Origin: Anaerocolumna sp.
GTDB taxonomy: Bacteria; Bacillota; Clostridia; Lachnospirales; Lachnospiraceae
Direction of reading: 5' to 3'
Length of the DNA stretch: 40,196 nt
NCBI GenBank assembly: GCA_029239455.1
Contig: JAQZAX010000003.1
Coordinates: 1 to 40,196 of the forward strand
Positions 1 to 10,299 of this stretch are shown here, piece after piece. Both the position numbers and the translations under genes were made by a program. The notes below the pieces were generated by a model, which was not told the DNA's origin, made no database searches, and was given only the letters and a program-made list of their open reading frames with translations. How positions within the stretch are numbered: position 1 is the first letter of the stretch; the number at the start of each line of letters is the position of its first letter.

Positions 1-1
1 A

Positions 2-850
2 ATGATTTATAATGTGTATTTAGTGGCCTTTTCGGCGAGTATTGCCTGTATTATTGTCATGGGTTACGGTATCGGTTATATTAAAAAGCATTTAAAGTGG
101 ATGGAAGAGGAAAAAGATAAGGCAACTACGGAAGGCAGAAAAAAGCAGTTAGTAAATTTAAAAAATCAAAGTACGGAAAATACATATAAATTTTCCATTA
201 TTGTTTTCACTTTTTTATGTGTGGAAGCAACCTGTCTGATCGATATCATAGTGAAAAGTTTAATACTGAAAAGATTAATGCCGAATTGTTTACTAACGAA
301 TAAGGAGCTATATGCTATAATAGAAGATGTAATTAACGGCGGATTTATAATATTGGTTGGTATGATAGTTTCAAGCTTTCTGATGAAGAAAGTGATAAGA
401 AGAATAAATATAATACCGGATACGGACCCGGTTAGTATAACAAACAATTCAATGAAAAATAACCTGTATAATAAAAGAGAAAGATTGGTTAACCAGCTTA
501 CCTTCTCTTATTCCCTGGCTAATTGTGTAATAATTATCGGATTAATTATAATACAGTTATATGATTATGCGGTCACCTGGGGATTTGTATTAGCAGGTAA
601 ATTTATATGGTTTGGAATCTATGATGTATCAAATGCGGATGATAGAAAAGAAAAAAATAAATATTCCCCGTTATTGTATGAGAAGATAATCTATATTGCA
701 ATTTCAGCTTATTTTCTTGTATATATGATAAGTCTGCAGTATAAACTTGAAATTGTGAGCGATATTATTATGGGGTCGGGGATAGCATTTATACTGTCAG
801 GTCTTATAATATATACCGCTGATATGATAATTAGGAAAATACATAAGTAA
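2..850 (+). CDS. hypothetical multi-pass membrane protein (possibly 5'-incomplete at window edge)
   Basis: ORF of 282 aa with several hydrophobic segments; no recognised family motif; starts at base 2 so the true start may lie outside. Confidence 0.55.
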   Translation: MIYNVYLVAFSASIACIIVMGYGIGYIKKHLKWMEEEKDKATTEGRKKQLVNLKNQSTENTYKFSIIVFTFLCVEATCLIDIIVKSLILKRLMPNCLLTNKELYAIIEDVINGGFIILVGMIVSSFLMKKVIRRINIIPDTDPVSITNNSMKNNLYNKRERLVNQLTFSYSLANCVIIIGLIIIQLYDYAVTWGFVLAGKFIWFGIYDVSNADDRKEKNKYSPLLYEKIIYIAISAYFLVYMISLQYKLEIVSDIIMGSGIAFILSGLIIYTADMIIRKIHK

Positions 851-950
851 TAAACCATTATCTATGATAAGAAATACCTCTCTTTATGGTGCATCAAAGG
901 AGAGGATTATTTTAAGAATCTGCTTTATAGTAAGGGTAGGAGATGACAAG

Positions 951-1790
951 ATGGATTGGATAAAACGTTTCAATAGTGCAATAAATTATATGGAAGAACA
1001 CATGAGAGATGAGATTAATTATGAAGAGGCTGCGAAAATTGCCTGCTGCTCTCTTTACCATTTTCAAAGAATGTTTTCATACATGGCAGGCATACCGCTT
1101 TCAGATTATATACGGCGAAGAAGAATGTCGTTAGCAGCAGTAGATTTGCAAAGTGGAGGCAAGGTCATAGAGATTGCCTACAAATATGGCTATGATTCAC
1201 CGACTGCATTTAACCGGGCTTTTCAGTCGGTTCATGGAATCGCACCTTCTAAGGCTAAGTCAGCCGGTACTATATTAAAGGCCTATCCTCCTGTCAGCTT
1301 CAAGCTTATAATAAAAGGAGATGTATCGATGGATTACAGAATTGAAAAGAAAGGGGCTTTTCGTATTATCGGAGTATCTATGCCCCTGGAGAAAGAGATT
1401 GAGAAAAACTTTGAAGCAGTGCCAAAAATGTGGCAGACTGCGGCTATGGATGGAACAATACCAAAGCTGATGTCTAAGATGAATGGAACTCCCATGGGGG
1501 TATTAGGTGTCAGCGCATGCAATGATACCAACGACTGGAGGTATTTTATTGCCGTAGCAAGTACCCATCCAACCGAGGACACTCTGGAGGAATACCAGAT
1601 ACCTGCATCCACCTGGGCAATATTTACGGGAGAGGGTACAGGCATCTCCATTCAGGAACTGGAAAAAAGAATCGTTACTGAGTGGCTCCCTACCTCCGGA
1701 TATGAATATGCCAATGCACCTGATATAGAAGTATATTTGACGCCGGATCCTGTAAATCAAAAATACGAAGTATGGATACCGGTAAAGTAA
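951..1790 (+). CDS. AraC-family transcriptional regulator with C-terminal GyrI-like effector domain
   Basis: N-terminal AraC HTH (NYEEAAKIACCSLYHFQRMFSYMAGIPLSDYIRRRRMSLAA...AFNRAFQSVHGIAPSKAK) and GyrI-like C-terminus (YRIEKKGAFRIIGVSMPL...EVWIPVK); ORF opens at 864, but AGGAG lies upstream of ATG 951. Confidence 0.85.
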   Translation: MDWIKRFNSAINYMEEHMRDEINYEEAAKIACCSLYHFQRMFSYMAGIPLSDYIRRRRMSLAAVDLQSGGKVIEIAYKYGYDSPTAFNRAFQSVHGIAPSKAKSAGTILKAYPPVSFKLIIKGDVSMDYRIEKKGAFRIIGVSMPLEKEIEKNFEAVPKMWQTAAMDGTIPKLMSKMNGTPMGVLGVSACNDTNDWRYFIAVASTHPTEDTLEEYQIPASTWAIFTGEGTGISIQELEKRIVTEWLPTSGYEYANAPDIEVYLTPDPVNQKYEVWIPVK

Positions 1791-1795
1791 AAACT

Positions 1796-1869
1796 GGTGT
1801 CAGGCACCCTTACAAATTTCTTACGAAATCTTTGGATTTCGTAAGAAAAACGTAAGGGTGCCTGACACC
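1796..1869. repeat. palindromic hairpin element, copy 1 (type A: CCCTTACAAATTTCTTACGAAA core)
   Basis: GGTGTCAGGCACCC...GGGTGCCTGACACC inverted repeat, 5 nt after the stop of the AraC gene; flanks aaaaac/gttttt extend the stem. Confidence 0.95.
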
Positions 1870-1939
1870 GTTTTTATTGTATACTAAACCAATAACTTAC
1901 CAAACCACTACAATAGTATTTGCACATAGGAGGAAAGAA

Positions 1940-3241
1940 ATGTTAATACGAAAGAATGCGTGCAGCAAAATAATCCTGGGGTTGATAATATTTAGTGTTA
2001 TGCTTTTCAGTCATTACAGGACGATCCAAGTTAAGGCATCAAGTAGCAACAATTATCTTGTACTTGTTCAAAATAGTGATAAGACCTGGACAGCATATGA
2101 AGATGTGATGGAACAATCTTCAGGAGGCAACCTGATGATTCAGGCTAAACCCATAGCTCTGGCACTTAATATGAAATATATCGAACGCAGTGATGGCACA
2201 TTTAGAATCAAGCGAAGTACCTATAGATATAATACTTATACCATAGGGGAAAGAAAATATTCCTTTAAAAGCAGCAGCACTTTAAGTACTGTTCGGACAG
2301 CAGTTTATGCCCCATATATTAGCCATGTGAGCGGAAAAGCATTGATCCACTCAAGTACCATAAATTCCATGGTTTATAATAAATATTTTAGTATTGCTAA
2401 CGCAGCTGAGTTTAGAGCGAAAGGGTACCGTGGCGTGGCATGTTTTAGTATCTATGGGGAGATAACGGAAGTTCCTTCCATAGATGAAGTTGTAAATTCA
2501 TTTGGTGAGAAGTATTTTGAAGGCACCGATCTGGTAGAAGTAGTTCCTATAGATCAGGAGACAGAGAACCAAGGCTCAGGTAGTTCAGGTAGTGAGTGGC
2601 AGCAGGAAGTTGAAAAACTCACTTACCAGACAGAGAATAAACTCATATTCGTTGGAGACTCAAGATTCAACAATATGAGCCGGTGGGTGCAGCCAAGTGT
2701 AAATTCTGAGTTTATTGCCAAGAATGGAATCGGTTATGAATGGTTTTTGAATGTTGCAATTGATGAAGTGACGGAATTGATAAAACCGGGTGATGTTATT
2801 ATTGTGTGGTTAGGGGTAAATGACTATTATTCCACCAGCTATGGCAGTGATTCCTGGCTGGCTTACGCTGAAACCATTAATAATTTGGCTAACGAAGAGT
2901 GGGCGGACTGCAAGGTGTATGTTTCAGAAGTAGGCTATGTGGATTCTAATCGTATCTATGATTATTACGGTAAATACAAAATGATGAATGTTTCCCAGTT
3001 GGGTTACGAATATGAGATAAACGGAATTCAGGAGTTCAATGAAATGCTAAAGAGTAATCTAAATGAGAATATAACCTGGATTGACACCAATGCGGTAATT
3101 GGCATAAATAGTAATGACTATGAATTGACCCCGGTATCGTATTGGCTTACCAGAGGTAATGGCAAGAAGGATGGTATACACTACGGGAAAGACGTAAGTG
3201 TTGCGTTATATAACCATTTTGTAGATGCGATATTTAAATAG
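1940..3241 (+). CDS. secreted SGNH/GDSL-like hydrolase with N-terminal signal peptide
   Basis: AGGAGG before ATG 1940; hydrophobic N-terminus; LIFVGDSRFNNM and VIIVWLGVNDYY SGNH-like blocks, GIHYGKD near the C-terminus; stop TAG uses the first G of repeat copy 2. Confidence 0.65.
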   Translation: MLIRKNACSKIILGLIIFSVMLFSHYRTIQVKASSSNNYLVLVQNSDKTWTAYEDVMEQSSGGNLMIQAKPIALALNMKYIERSDGTFRIKRSTYRYNTYTIGERKYSFKSSSTLSTVRTAVYAPYISHVSGKALIHSSTINSMVYNKYFSIANAAEFRAKGYRGVACFSIYGEITEVPSIDEVVNSFGEKYFEGTDLVEVVPIDQETENQGSGSSGSEWQQEVEKLTYQTENKLIFVGDSRFNNMSRWVQPSVNSEFIAKNGIGYEWFLNVAIDEVTELIKPGDVIIVWLGVNDYYSTSYGSDSWLAYAETINNLANEEWADCKVYVSEVGYVDSNRIYDYYGKYKMMNVSQLGYEYEINGIQEFNEMLKSNLNENITWIDTNAVIGINSNDYELTPVSYWLTRGNGKKDGIHYGKDVSVALYNHFVDAIFK

Positions 3242-3315
3242 GTGTCAGGCACCGTGAACAAAGTGTGAACAAATGTACTGTATTTGTTCACACTTTGTTC
3301 ATGGTGCCTGACACC
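3241..3315. repeat. palindromic hairpin element, copy 2 (type B)
   Basis: GGTGTCAGGCACCGTGAACAAAGTGTGAACAAATGTACTGTATTTGTTCACACTTTGTTCATGGTGCCTGACACC. Confidence 0.95.
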
Positions 3316-3321
3316 TTTTAG

Positions 3322-3350
3322 TTGATAAAACCATAGAAAACCCTTATAAT
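3322..3350 (+). promoter_or_regulatory. candidate sigma-A promoter for the jet operon
   Basis: TTGATA (3322-3327), 17-nt spacer, TATAAT (3345-3350), 6 nt after repeat copy 2. Confidence 0.6.
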
Positions 3351-3432
3351 GTTTAATAACTTAACTACCAGCTAAACCACCAACCGAAACCCAGCAGAAC
3401 TAACCGAAACCAGACGAAGCAAGGAGATTTTA

Positions 3433-4914
3433 ATGAACCTATCAGAGAAACAAGTAAAGCCTATAATTGAGACCAAGTATCTGACTGCAGATAATGTGTC
3501 CAGGTACCGTGCTATCCTGCGTTTCTTTTATCTTCAGTATGAGAAGATAAAATACTGGCTCTACCAGGAAGATGTTTTTGAGGAAATGATATCCCATGAC
3601 ATATTTCGGGACTATACCATGGAACAGTGCAGGCAGGATTTGGATGCATTAGTTGGCTGGAACAATCTGTCTCCCATGCAGGATACCAAAAAAGTTACAT
3701 CCATAGAAGCCTTTAAGAATAAAAAGTTTCGCTATCAGCTTACAGAATATACAGTGGAAATAGAGAGAATGGCCATCAAACTGGAGAATCTGTTTGTAGA
3801 GGGAGCCTCTTTAGAACCAACCTTGTTAGAGAGAATACGAAAGAATCTGTCTCAGATTACTTCTATTAAAAATGAAGAAGATTCAAAGATTTATACCTGG
3901 TGGAGCGATTTAAGTAATGACTTTATCAGACTGAATCAAAATTATCAGGATTACATCAGGGACTTAAGCAGCCTGCGAGCGGAAGAGATGATGAAATCAA
4001 GAGAATTCTTAATTTTTAAAGATAAGTTAATAGAATATTTAAGAACATTTGTAAAAAGTTTGCAAATGAACTCTGGAACCATAGAAAAGCACCTCCTTGA
4101 CGTTACGGGGGAGGAATGGGAAATAATAGCGGGCAAAATAACTGCTTACGAAATGTCGATTCCCAGATTAGAGATTGAACGTAAAGAGAGCGACATCAGA
4201 GAGAAAATTGATGGGCGATTTGAAAGCATTAAGGAATGGTTTATCGGAAAAGATGCAGACTCCAATGAGGCAAGTCATTTGTTTGATACCACCAACGAAA
4301 TCATCCGCAAGATTACCAGATATGCGGCACAGATAGCGCAAATGTACGGAAGTGGGGCAAACCGTAAGGAAGAATATCAAAAACTATGTCAGATATTTTC
4401 CAGATGTTGTGATATCAATGAAGCCCATAAACTTTCCGCTTATGTTTTTGGAATAGAAAGACCAATCCATCTAAAGGGCGACTTTATTCGTGAAACAGAT
4501 AGTATCAATAGTGGTGTGTACGAAGAAAATCCATTTTCACTGACCGTAGTGCCAAGAGTTAGAAACTACAGGGAGAAGTCGAACCGAAGCCATATCAGGG
4601 AACATACTGCAGAGAAAGAGGAAGTCAAACAGAATATGTTGTTAACCATCGAAAAGGAGCGCCAACTAGTAAATAGCTATATTATAGATAACCAGATTGT
4701 ATTTGCGAAACTGCCGGTGATTGAGCCGGAGGTCAGGAATGTTTTACTACGGTGGTTGTCAAAAGCATTGGAACATAAGAGTAAATCTGCCAAAACAGAG
4801 GATGGAAGACAATACAAAATAGAGCTGGATGATTCGGAGAAACAGTGCGAATTAAGATGTAGGGACGGAATTTTTAATATGCCTGCTTACAAGCTGATAT
4901 TTACTGAGGGGTAA
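3433..4914 (+). CDS. jetA: Wadjet type II JetA-like protein (TIGR02677/DUF2397 family)
   Basis: SRYRAILRFFYLQYEKIKYWLYQEDVFEEM... and LVGWNNLSPMQDTKKVTSIEAFKNKKFRYQLTEYTVEIERM resemble the DUF2397 N-terminal pattern; first gene of a four-gene tandem. Confidence 0.8.
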   Translation: MNLSEKQVKPIIETKYLTADNVSRYRAILRFFYLQYEKIKYWLYQEDVFEEMISHDIFRDYTMEQCRQDLDALVGWNNLSPMQDTKKVTSIEAFKNKKFRYQLTEYTVEIERMAIKLENLFVEGASLEPTLLERIRKNLSQITSIKNEEDSKIYTWWSDLSNDFIRLNQNYQDYIRDLSSLRAEEMMKSREFLIFKDKLIEYLRTFVKSLQMNSGTIEKHLLDVTGEEWEIIAGKITAYEMSIPRLEIERKESDIREKIDGRFESIKEWFIGKDADSNEASHLFDTTNEIIRKITRYAAQIAQMYGSGANRKEEYQKLCQIFSRCCDINEAHKLSAYVFGIERPIHLKGDFIRETDSINSGVYEENPFSLTVVPRVRNYREKSNRSHIREHTAEKEEVKQNMLLTIEKERQLVNSYIIDNQIVFAKLPVIEPEVRNVLLRWLSKALEHKSKSAKTEDGRQYKIELDDSEKQCELRCRDGIFNMPAYKLIFTEG

Positions 4915-4917
4915 GTC

Positions 4918-6066
4918 ATGAATATACTAGAAGAGCTAATGAATGAGCGCTGGATTGTTAAAGCGAAGGATAAAGATAAATACTATTATATTAAGGATAA
5001 CATTGGAGAGCTAAAGAAGTTTCTTGCAGAAAAACTAGGATATCATATATTTGTGACTCCGGCAATGATTAAGCTTGAGAAGATTCCAGGAAAAGCAGAG
5101 AACTGGATGGGAGTGGAGGATTTTACGGATCCCATAGAATATGGATTTCTTTGTATCATTCTTATGTTTTTAGAAGATAAAGAGGCGGAGGAACAATTTG
5201 TATTGTCTCAGCTTACAGAATATATTTCATCTAAATACCAGGATGCAGAAATTGATTGGACAAAATACCACACCAGAAGGCAACTAATTCATGTAATAAA
5301 ATTTTGCTTAAAGAATTCTTTATTTACTATTGATGATGGCACAGAAGAAGAATTCTCCTCCAACTATGAGGCAGAAGCGCTTTATGCCAATACAGGATTA
5401 TCAAGGTATTTTATGAGAAATTTTACAACTGATATTATGGGTTACTCAAAACCTAAGGACTTTGAGAATAGTGAATGGATGGATATGAATCAGGACCGCG
5501 GATTTGCCAGACGCCACAGAGTTTACCGTAGAATACTAATGTCTATGGGTGTTTATAGTGAAGGTACAGAGGATGAAGATTTTGTATATATCAAACACTA
5601 CCGTAATATGATTGAAAATGATTTGGAGCAATATCTAGATTGCAATCTTCAGGTTCATAAAACCAGCGCTTATCTAGTGATTGGGAAAGATGGAGAATTA
5701 GGAAGAACATTTCCGGAGAATAACACACTTTCAGATATTATTCTGTTATTTCATAATATGATTCGCCAGAAGGTGACACAGGGAATTCTAAATGCCTCAG
5801 TTGATGAAAACATGGATATGTCCCTTGCCGGATTTGAACAGCTCATAAATGAATTCAGACAAAAATACCGAAGTGGATTTATTAAGACATATCGGGATAA
5901 AACCAGCGGAGAATTTACAGAATTGCTTAAAAAATATATGATATTTATGGAAATGATACAAATAGACTTGATACACAACCAGGTTACCATTCGACCAATT
6001 GTGGGGAAAATAACAGGCCAGTATCCAGAGGATTACAAGATGGAGGAAAGTAACGATGCAGAATAG
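4918..6066 (+). CDS. jetB: Wadjet type II JetB-like protein (TIGR02678/DUF2398 family)
   Basis: LMNERWIVKAKDKDKYYYIKDNIGELKKFLAEKLGYHIFVTPAMIKLEKIP... and YHTRRQLIHVIKFCLKN; 3-nt gap from jetA, overlaps jetC. Confidence 0.8.
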   Translation: MNILEELMNERWIVKAKDKDKYYYIKDNIGELKKFLAEKLGYHIFVTPAMIKLEKIPGKAENWMGVEDFTDPIEYGFLCIILMFLEDKEAEEQFVLSQLTEYISSKYQDAEIDWTKYHTRRQLIHVIKFCLKNSLFTIDDGTEEEFSSNYEAEALYANTGLSRYFMRNFTTDIMGYSKPKDFENSEWMDMNQDRGFARRHRVYRRILMSMGVYSEGTEDEDFVYIKHYRNMIENDLEQYLDCNLQVHKTSAYLVIGKDGELGRTFPENNTLSDIILLFHNMIRQKVTQGILNASVDENMDMSLAGFEQLINEFRQKYRSGFIKTYRDKTSGEFTELLKKYMIFMEMIQIDLIHNQVTIRPIVGKITGQYPEDYKMEESNDAE

Positions 6067-9000
6067 CAAATGGGTGATTCACAGAATCGGACTGATTGAT
6101 TTCTGGTATTATGACGAGGAAGAATTTCATTTTCTGGATGGAAGATTATTACTCCGAGGAGCCAATGGTTCTGGTAAGTCAGTTACCATGCAAAGTTTTA
6201 TTCCCCTTCTTTTGGATGGAAACAAAGCCTCTGAGCGATTGGACCCATTTGGCTCTAAAGCTAGAAAGATTGAAAATTATCTGTTAGAGGAAAATGATGA
6301 CAGGGAAGAGAGAACCGGATATCTCTACATGGAATTCAAACGAAAAGAAAATGACACCTTTCTGACCATTGGAATCGGTCTTCGCGGACGAAAATATAAA
6401 AAGCTTGAATCCTGGTATTTTTTCTTATCAGATGGAAGAAGAGTAGGAAAAGACTTCTTCCTGTATAAGGATATGGACCACAAAATAACCCTTAGCAAGG
6501 TTGAACTAAAGAACCGCATTGGTGAGGGCGGTAAAGTTTTTGAGAGCCAGAAGGAATACATGGAATATGTAAATGAACAACTCTTTGGATTTGATTCCGC
6601 AGAAGAATATAAGGAACTGATTAATTTATTGATTCAGCTAAGAACACCTAAGCTTTCTAAGGAATTTAGACCAACGGTAATCAATGAGATTCTGAGTAAT
6701 TCCCTGCAGACACTATCGGAGGATGACCTGCGTCCCTTGTCAGAAGCCATTGAAAATATGGATGCACAGAAGACAAGTCTTGACAATCTGCTAGATGGCA
6801 AAAAAGCAGCGGACAGAATTAAATTCATATATGATGACTATAATAAAGCGGTTCTTGTTGAAAAGGCATCGAAATACAAAAGCTGTAAGGATAATAAATT
6901 GCAGCTGGAAAGACAGCTTGCCGATGGCAAGGCAAATTTAAATGCAAAAAGTGAACAGCTAGAACAAACGAATTTAAAAGGACAGGCTCTGGAAGAAGAG
7001 CAGAAAATCTTAGAGGAACAAAAGAAGAACCTTGAGAAAAACGATGCCCTTTTATTAAGGGAACAACAACTGGCACTGCAACAGGAGATAGAAGAGCGAA
7101 CAAAGAATCTGGCGGTAAAGGAGAAGAACCTGGAAGAAAAAGAAATCAGGCAGAAAACCTTGGAAGTGGATGCTAAGAAAAAGCAGCAAACAGCAGAAAT
7201 TCTCGGGAATGATATTCATCAGAAACTAAGTGAAATGAGGGAAGACCTACAGGGAGTAACCTTTGATGAACATGAATTTATGGTTTCTGAATTAAAGGAA
7301 GAGATGAAAAAGCCCTACGGATTTGCTACCATTGAAGCCATGGCAGGAAAGCTCCTAGACCGGATTAGCACTGCCATTGATAAATGGAAAGACCAGGAAC
7401 GCCTCAGTGAAATATACGACATCCAGTTAAAGGAGTTAGAGGATAAGAAAAAGGAACGGGACACCCTTGAAAGAGAGGAAGCCCAGGCCCAAACTCAGCT
7501 GACGGAAGTAAAAAATGAGCTGATTGAGAACCTATATGGCTGGGAGAAAAACAATGAAGAACTAAAACTTTCAAGAGAACGGTTACAATTATGTACGGGT
7601 CTTATTGACCGTTTTGATGAATCTGCAGATTATGCTGTAATCAGGGAAGAAATCAGGGATGCGAAAACAGAATATAGTTCGGGATATCAGGAAGCAATTG
7701 TTAAGAGTGAGCATGATCTGAAATTACAGATTCAGGAGGAAGAGGAGAAAAAGTCACTCCTTAATGATTGGATGAACCGTAAGGACCCGGAACCTGAGAA
7801 ATCAAATGCAGTTACGAGAAACCGTGATAAATTAAGGGGTCTAAATATACCATTCTATCCCTTTTACAAAGTTGTGGATTTTGCAACTGGGATTGACAGC
7901 GAGAAAGCGGACAGGCTGGAAGAAGCATTATTAGAAATGGGTATTTTAGATGCCATAATTGTACCTGGGCATTATAAAGAAAAAGTATACCAGTGTGACT
8001 TAGGGTTTTGTGACAAATATATTTTTGCTGATATCAGCCAGGTAAAAGAGAATATTAGCAGTGTGCTTGAGCTAGATAATGAGATTGATAATATTATATT
8101 ATTTCAGGAGTTGTCCGCTGTTTTAAGAGGAATCGGGGTAGTTAGCGGTGAAAGTACCTTTATTAGGGAAGACGGCACCTATGGAATCGGAATCCTAAAA
8201 GGAACGGTAACAGGCCAATATAAAGCAAAATATATCGGTGTAAAGGCAAGGGAAAAATACCGTCTGGAAATGATAGCTTCCTTGGAAATGCAGGTAAATG
8301 AGGCATTTGCAAAGAGGCAAGAAATCGAAGTGAAAATTAAGAAATTACATTTATCCAAAGAACAGTTAGAAATGGAATTTCAACAATTTCCCTCAGGTGA
8401 AGACCTAAAGGTTGCAGCAAAAGAATGCGCTGATATCAAAGCAAAATTAGGATATATCGGTGATGAAATTAAAAAACGAGAAGAAAGAGCCCAGGAAATA
8501 TATCTAAAACTTACCCAGATAAAGCAGGAAGTTGTTACTTTATGCAGTGAAATCTATATTAAACCGGGGCTTACAGCATTAACGGAGGCTTTTAGCTCCA
8601 TAAAACAGTATCTCTCAAATCTATATTCACTTCATAGAATGCATTTAAATTATATTCATGAAGAAGAATTGCACCTCTCCCTTTGTAATCAGATTGAGGA
8701 TTTGGAAGCAGATTTAGATGATATTCGTTACGAACTAAATATGCAGCAGCGTAAGATACGAGAAACCGGAGGAAAATTGGAGGCATGTACAAAACAGCTG
8801 GAATTAACCAATTATAGTCAGATAAAGGATCAATTAGACTTTTGTATTATGCGGTTACTCGCACTGCCAAAAGAAAAAGAGGAAACGATTGTCCTGGCAA
8901 CGAATCTCAAAAGCGAAATTGCAACAGGGGAATTGCAGAATAAACGCCTGATAGAAGAAGGGAAGCGTGCAGAACAACTGCTAGCACTTCTTAACAGGGT

Positions 9001-10276
9001 TTTACAGGAGGAATATGAACTTCATTACGTGTATTCTGAGGAAAAAGTGGATCATGAGGGCACTGAGGAAATAGTGGATCATGAGGGTACTGAGGATAAA
9101 GTGGATCATGAGGGCACTGAGAAACAATTACGCTCCACTGTATACAAAGAAAGCAGGATGTCGTCAGAAGCCCCTAGAATAGATGCAGATAAAATCGCCA
9201 GGGAAATTCTAAAAGAATATGCCTATATTCTGGAAGGTAAACGAATCAACGAACTAGAAAGCACTTTGCAGGAACGTGTATTTCAAAATGCAGCTGCACT
9301 GGTTGAATACAATGTCACCAGAAACTTTATTTTTACAGCAGAAGATTATAAAGATGAGGAAGCAGATTATGATAAGAGCAATTTTCGAAGAATTGACCTA
9401 CTGGGAAAATATCAGGGAAAATCCGTTACCTTTAATCAATTAATTTATCATATGCAAACAGATATTGAGACTCAGAAAAACCTGTTAAAAGATAGTGACA
9501 GAGAGTTGTTTGAAGAGATTCTTACCAATACCATAAGCAAAAAAATTCGCAGCCGAATCTTTATGAGTGAAGACTGGGTGAATAAAATGAATGCCCTGAT
9601 GAATTCCATGAATACATCAAGTGGTTTAAAATTAAGCCTAAAATGGAAGCAGAAAAAGGGAGAAACAGAAGAACAGTTAGATACTGGGGAGCTGGTGGAG
9701 TTATTAAAAAAGGATACAGAGTTAATGCGGGAAGAGGAATTTGTGAAATTATCGAAGCATTTTCGTTCAAAAATTGCAGAAGCAAGAAGAATTCTAGAAG
9801 ACACCGGAAGCGTGCAAAGTTTTTACGGCATTATTAAGGAAGTTCTGGATTATAGAAAGTGGTTTGAATTCCAGCTATATTTCCAAAAAACCGGAGAAAA
9901 AACAAAAGAACTTACCAATAGTGCATTCTTTACCTTTAGTGGTGGTGAAAAGGCTATGGCTATGTATGTTCCGCTATTTTCTGCAGTTGTGGCTAAATAC
10001 CAGGGAGCAAGGGCAGATGCACCAAGGTTAATATCCTTAGACGAAGCATTTGCTGGTGTTGACGAAACTAATATTCGGGACATGTTCCGCCTGATGATTG
10101 AATTTGACTTTGAATTTATTATTAACTCTCAGATACTGTGGGGCGATTATGACACTATGCCAAATCTTGCGATTTATCAGCTGTTGCGCCCTGAAAATGC
10201 TAAATTTGTGACTACCATTCCTTATATATGGAATGGTCATCAGAAGCTGGTGGTAGATAAAATTGGTGATGAATGA
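6056..10276 (+). CDS. jetC: Wadjet type II JetC-like SMC/SbcC-type ATPase (TIGR02680 family)
   Basis: KWVIHRIGLIDFWYYDEEEFHFLDGRLLLRGANGSGKSVTMQSFIPLLLDG (Walker A); long coiled coils; FSGGEKAMAMYVPLFSAV (signature); LISLDEAFAGVDE (Walker B). Confidence 0.92.
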   Translation: MQNSKWVIHRIGLIDFWYYDEEEFHFLDGRLLLRGANGSGKSVTMQSFIPLLLDGNKASERLDPFGSKARKIENYLLEENDDREERTGYLYMEFKRKENDTFLTIGIGLRGRKYKKLESWYFFLSDGRRVGKDFFLYKDMDHKITLSKVELKNRIGEGGKVFESQKEYMEYVNEQLFGFDSAEEYKELINLLIQLRTPKLSKEFRPTVINEILSNSLQTLSEDDLRPLSEAIENMDAQKTSLDNLLDGKKAADRIKFIYDDYNKAVLVEKASKYKSCKDNKLQLERQLADGKANLNAKSEQLEQTNLKGQALEEEQKILEEQKKNLEKNDALLLREQQLALQQEIEERTKNLAVKEKNLEEKEIRQKTLEVDAKKKQQTAEILGNDIHQKLSEMREDLQGVTFDEHEFMVSELKEEMKKPYGFATIEAMAGKLLDRISTAIDKWKDQERLSEIYDIQLKELEDKKKERDTLEREEAQAQTQLTEVKNELIENLYGWEKNNEELKLSRERLQLCTGLIDRFDESADYAVIREEIRDAKTEYSSGYQEAIVKSEHDLKLQIQEEEEKKSLLNDWMNRKDPEPEKSNAVTRNRDKLRGLNIPFYPFYKVVDFATGIDSEKADRLEEALLEMGILDAIIVPGHYKEKVYQCDLGFCDKYIFADISQVKENISSVLELDNEIDNIILFQELSAVLRGIGVVSGESTFIREDGTYGIGILKGTVTGQYKAKYIGVKAREKYRLEMIASLEMQVNEAFAKRQEIEVKIKKLHLSKEQLEMEFQQFPSGEDLKVAAKECADIKAKLGYIGDEIKKREERAQEIYLKLTQIKQEVVTLCSEIYIKPGLTALTEAFSSIKQYLSNLYSLHRMHLNYIHEEELHLSLCNQIEDLEADLDDIRYELNMQQRKIRETGGKLEACTKQLELTNYSQIKDQLDFCIMRLLALPKEKEETIVLATNLKSEIATGELQNKRLIEEGKRAEQLLALLNRVLQEEYELHYVYSEEKVDHEGTEEIVDHEGTEDKVDHEGTEKQLRSTVYKESRMSSEAPRIDADKIAREILKEYAYILEGKRINELESTLQERVFQNAAALVEYNVTRNFIFTAEDYKDEEADYDKSNFRRIDLLGKYQGKSVTFNQLIYHMQTDIETQKNLLKDSDRELFEEILTNTISKKIRSRIFMSEDWVNKMNALMNSMNTSSGLKLSLKWKQKKGETEEQLDTGELVELLKKDTELMREEEFVKLSKHFRSKIAEARRILEDTGSVQSFYGIIKEVLDYRKWFEFQLYFQKTGEKTKELTNSAFFTFSGGEKAMAMYVPLFSAVVAKYQGARADAPRLISLDEAFAGVDETNIRDMFRLMIEFDFEFIINSQILWGDYDTMPNLAIYQLLRPENAKFVTTIPYIWNGHQKLVVDKIGDE
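9037..9117 (+). repeat. 3 x 27-bp in-frame tandem repeat inside jetC
   Basis: tgaggaaaaagtggatcatgagggcac / tgaggaaatagtggatcatgagggtac / tgaggataaagtggatcatgagggcac, encoding about 3 x EEKVDHEGT. Confidence 0.95.
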
Positions 10277-10299
10277 TTTTTCATATGGGGGCATAATAC

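Noticed and set aside
864-950. Upstream start of the AraC ORF at 864
   Set aside because: ATG 951 has a good RBS and the family N-terminus starts there.
6325-10083. Antisense ORFs inside jetC (e.g. 6325-6561, 6825-7103, 9472-9804)
   Set aside because: They lie opposite a well-supported long CDS and have no RBS or recognisable motifs; typical shadow ORFs.
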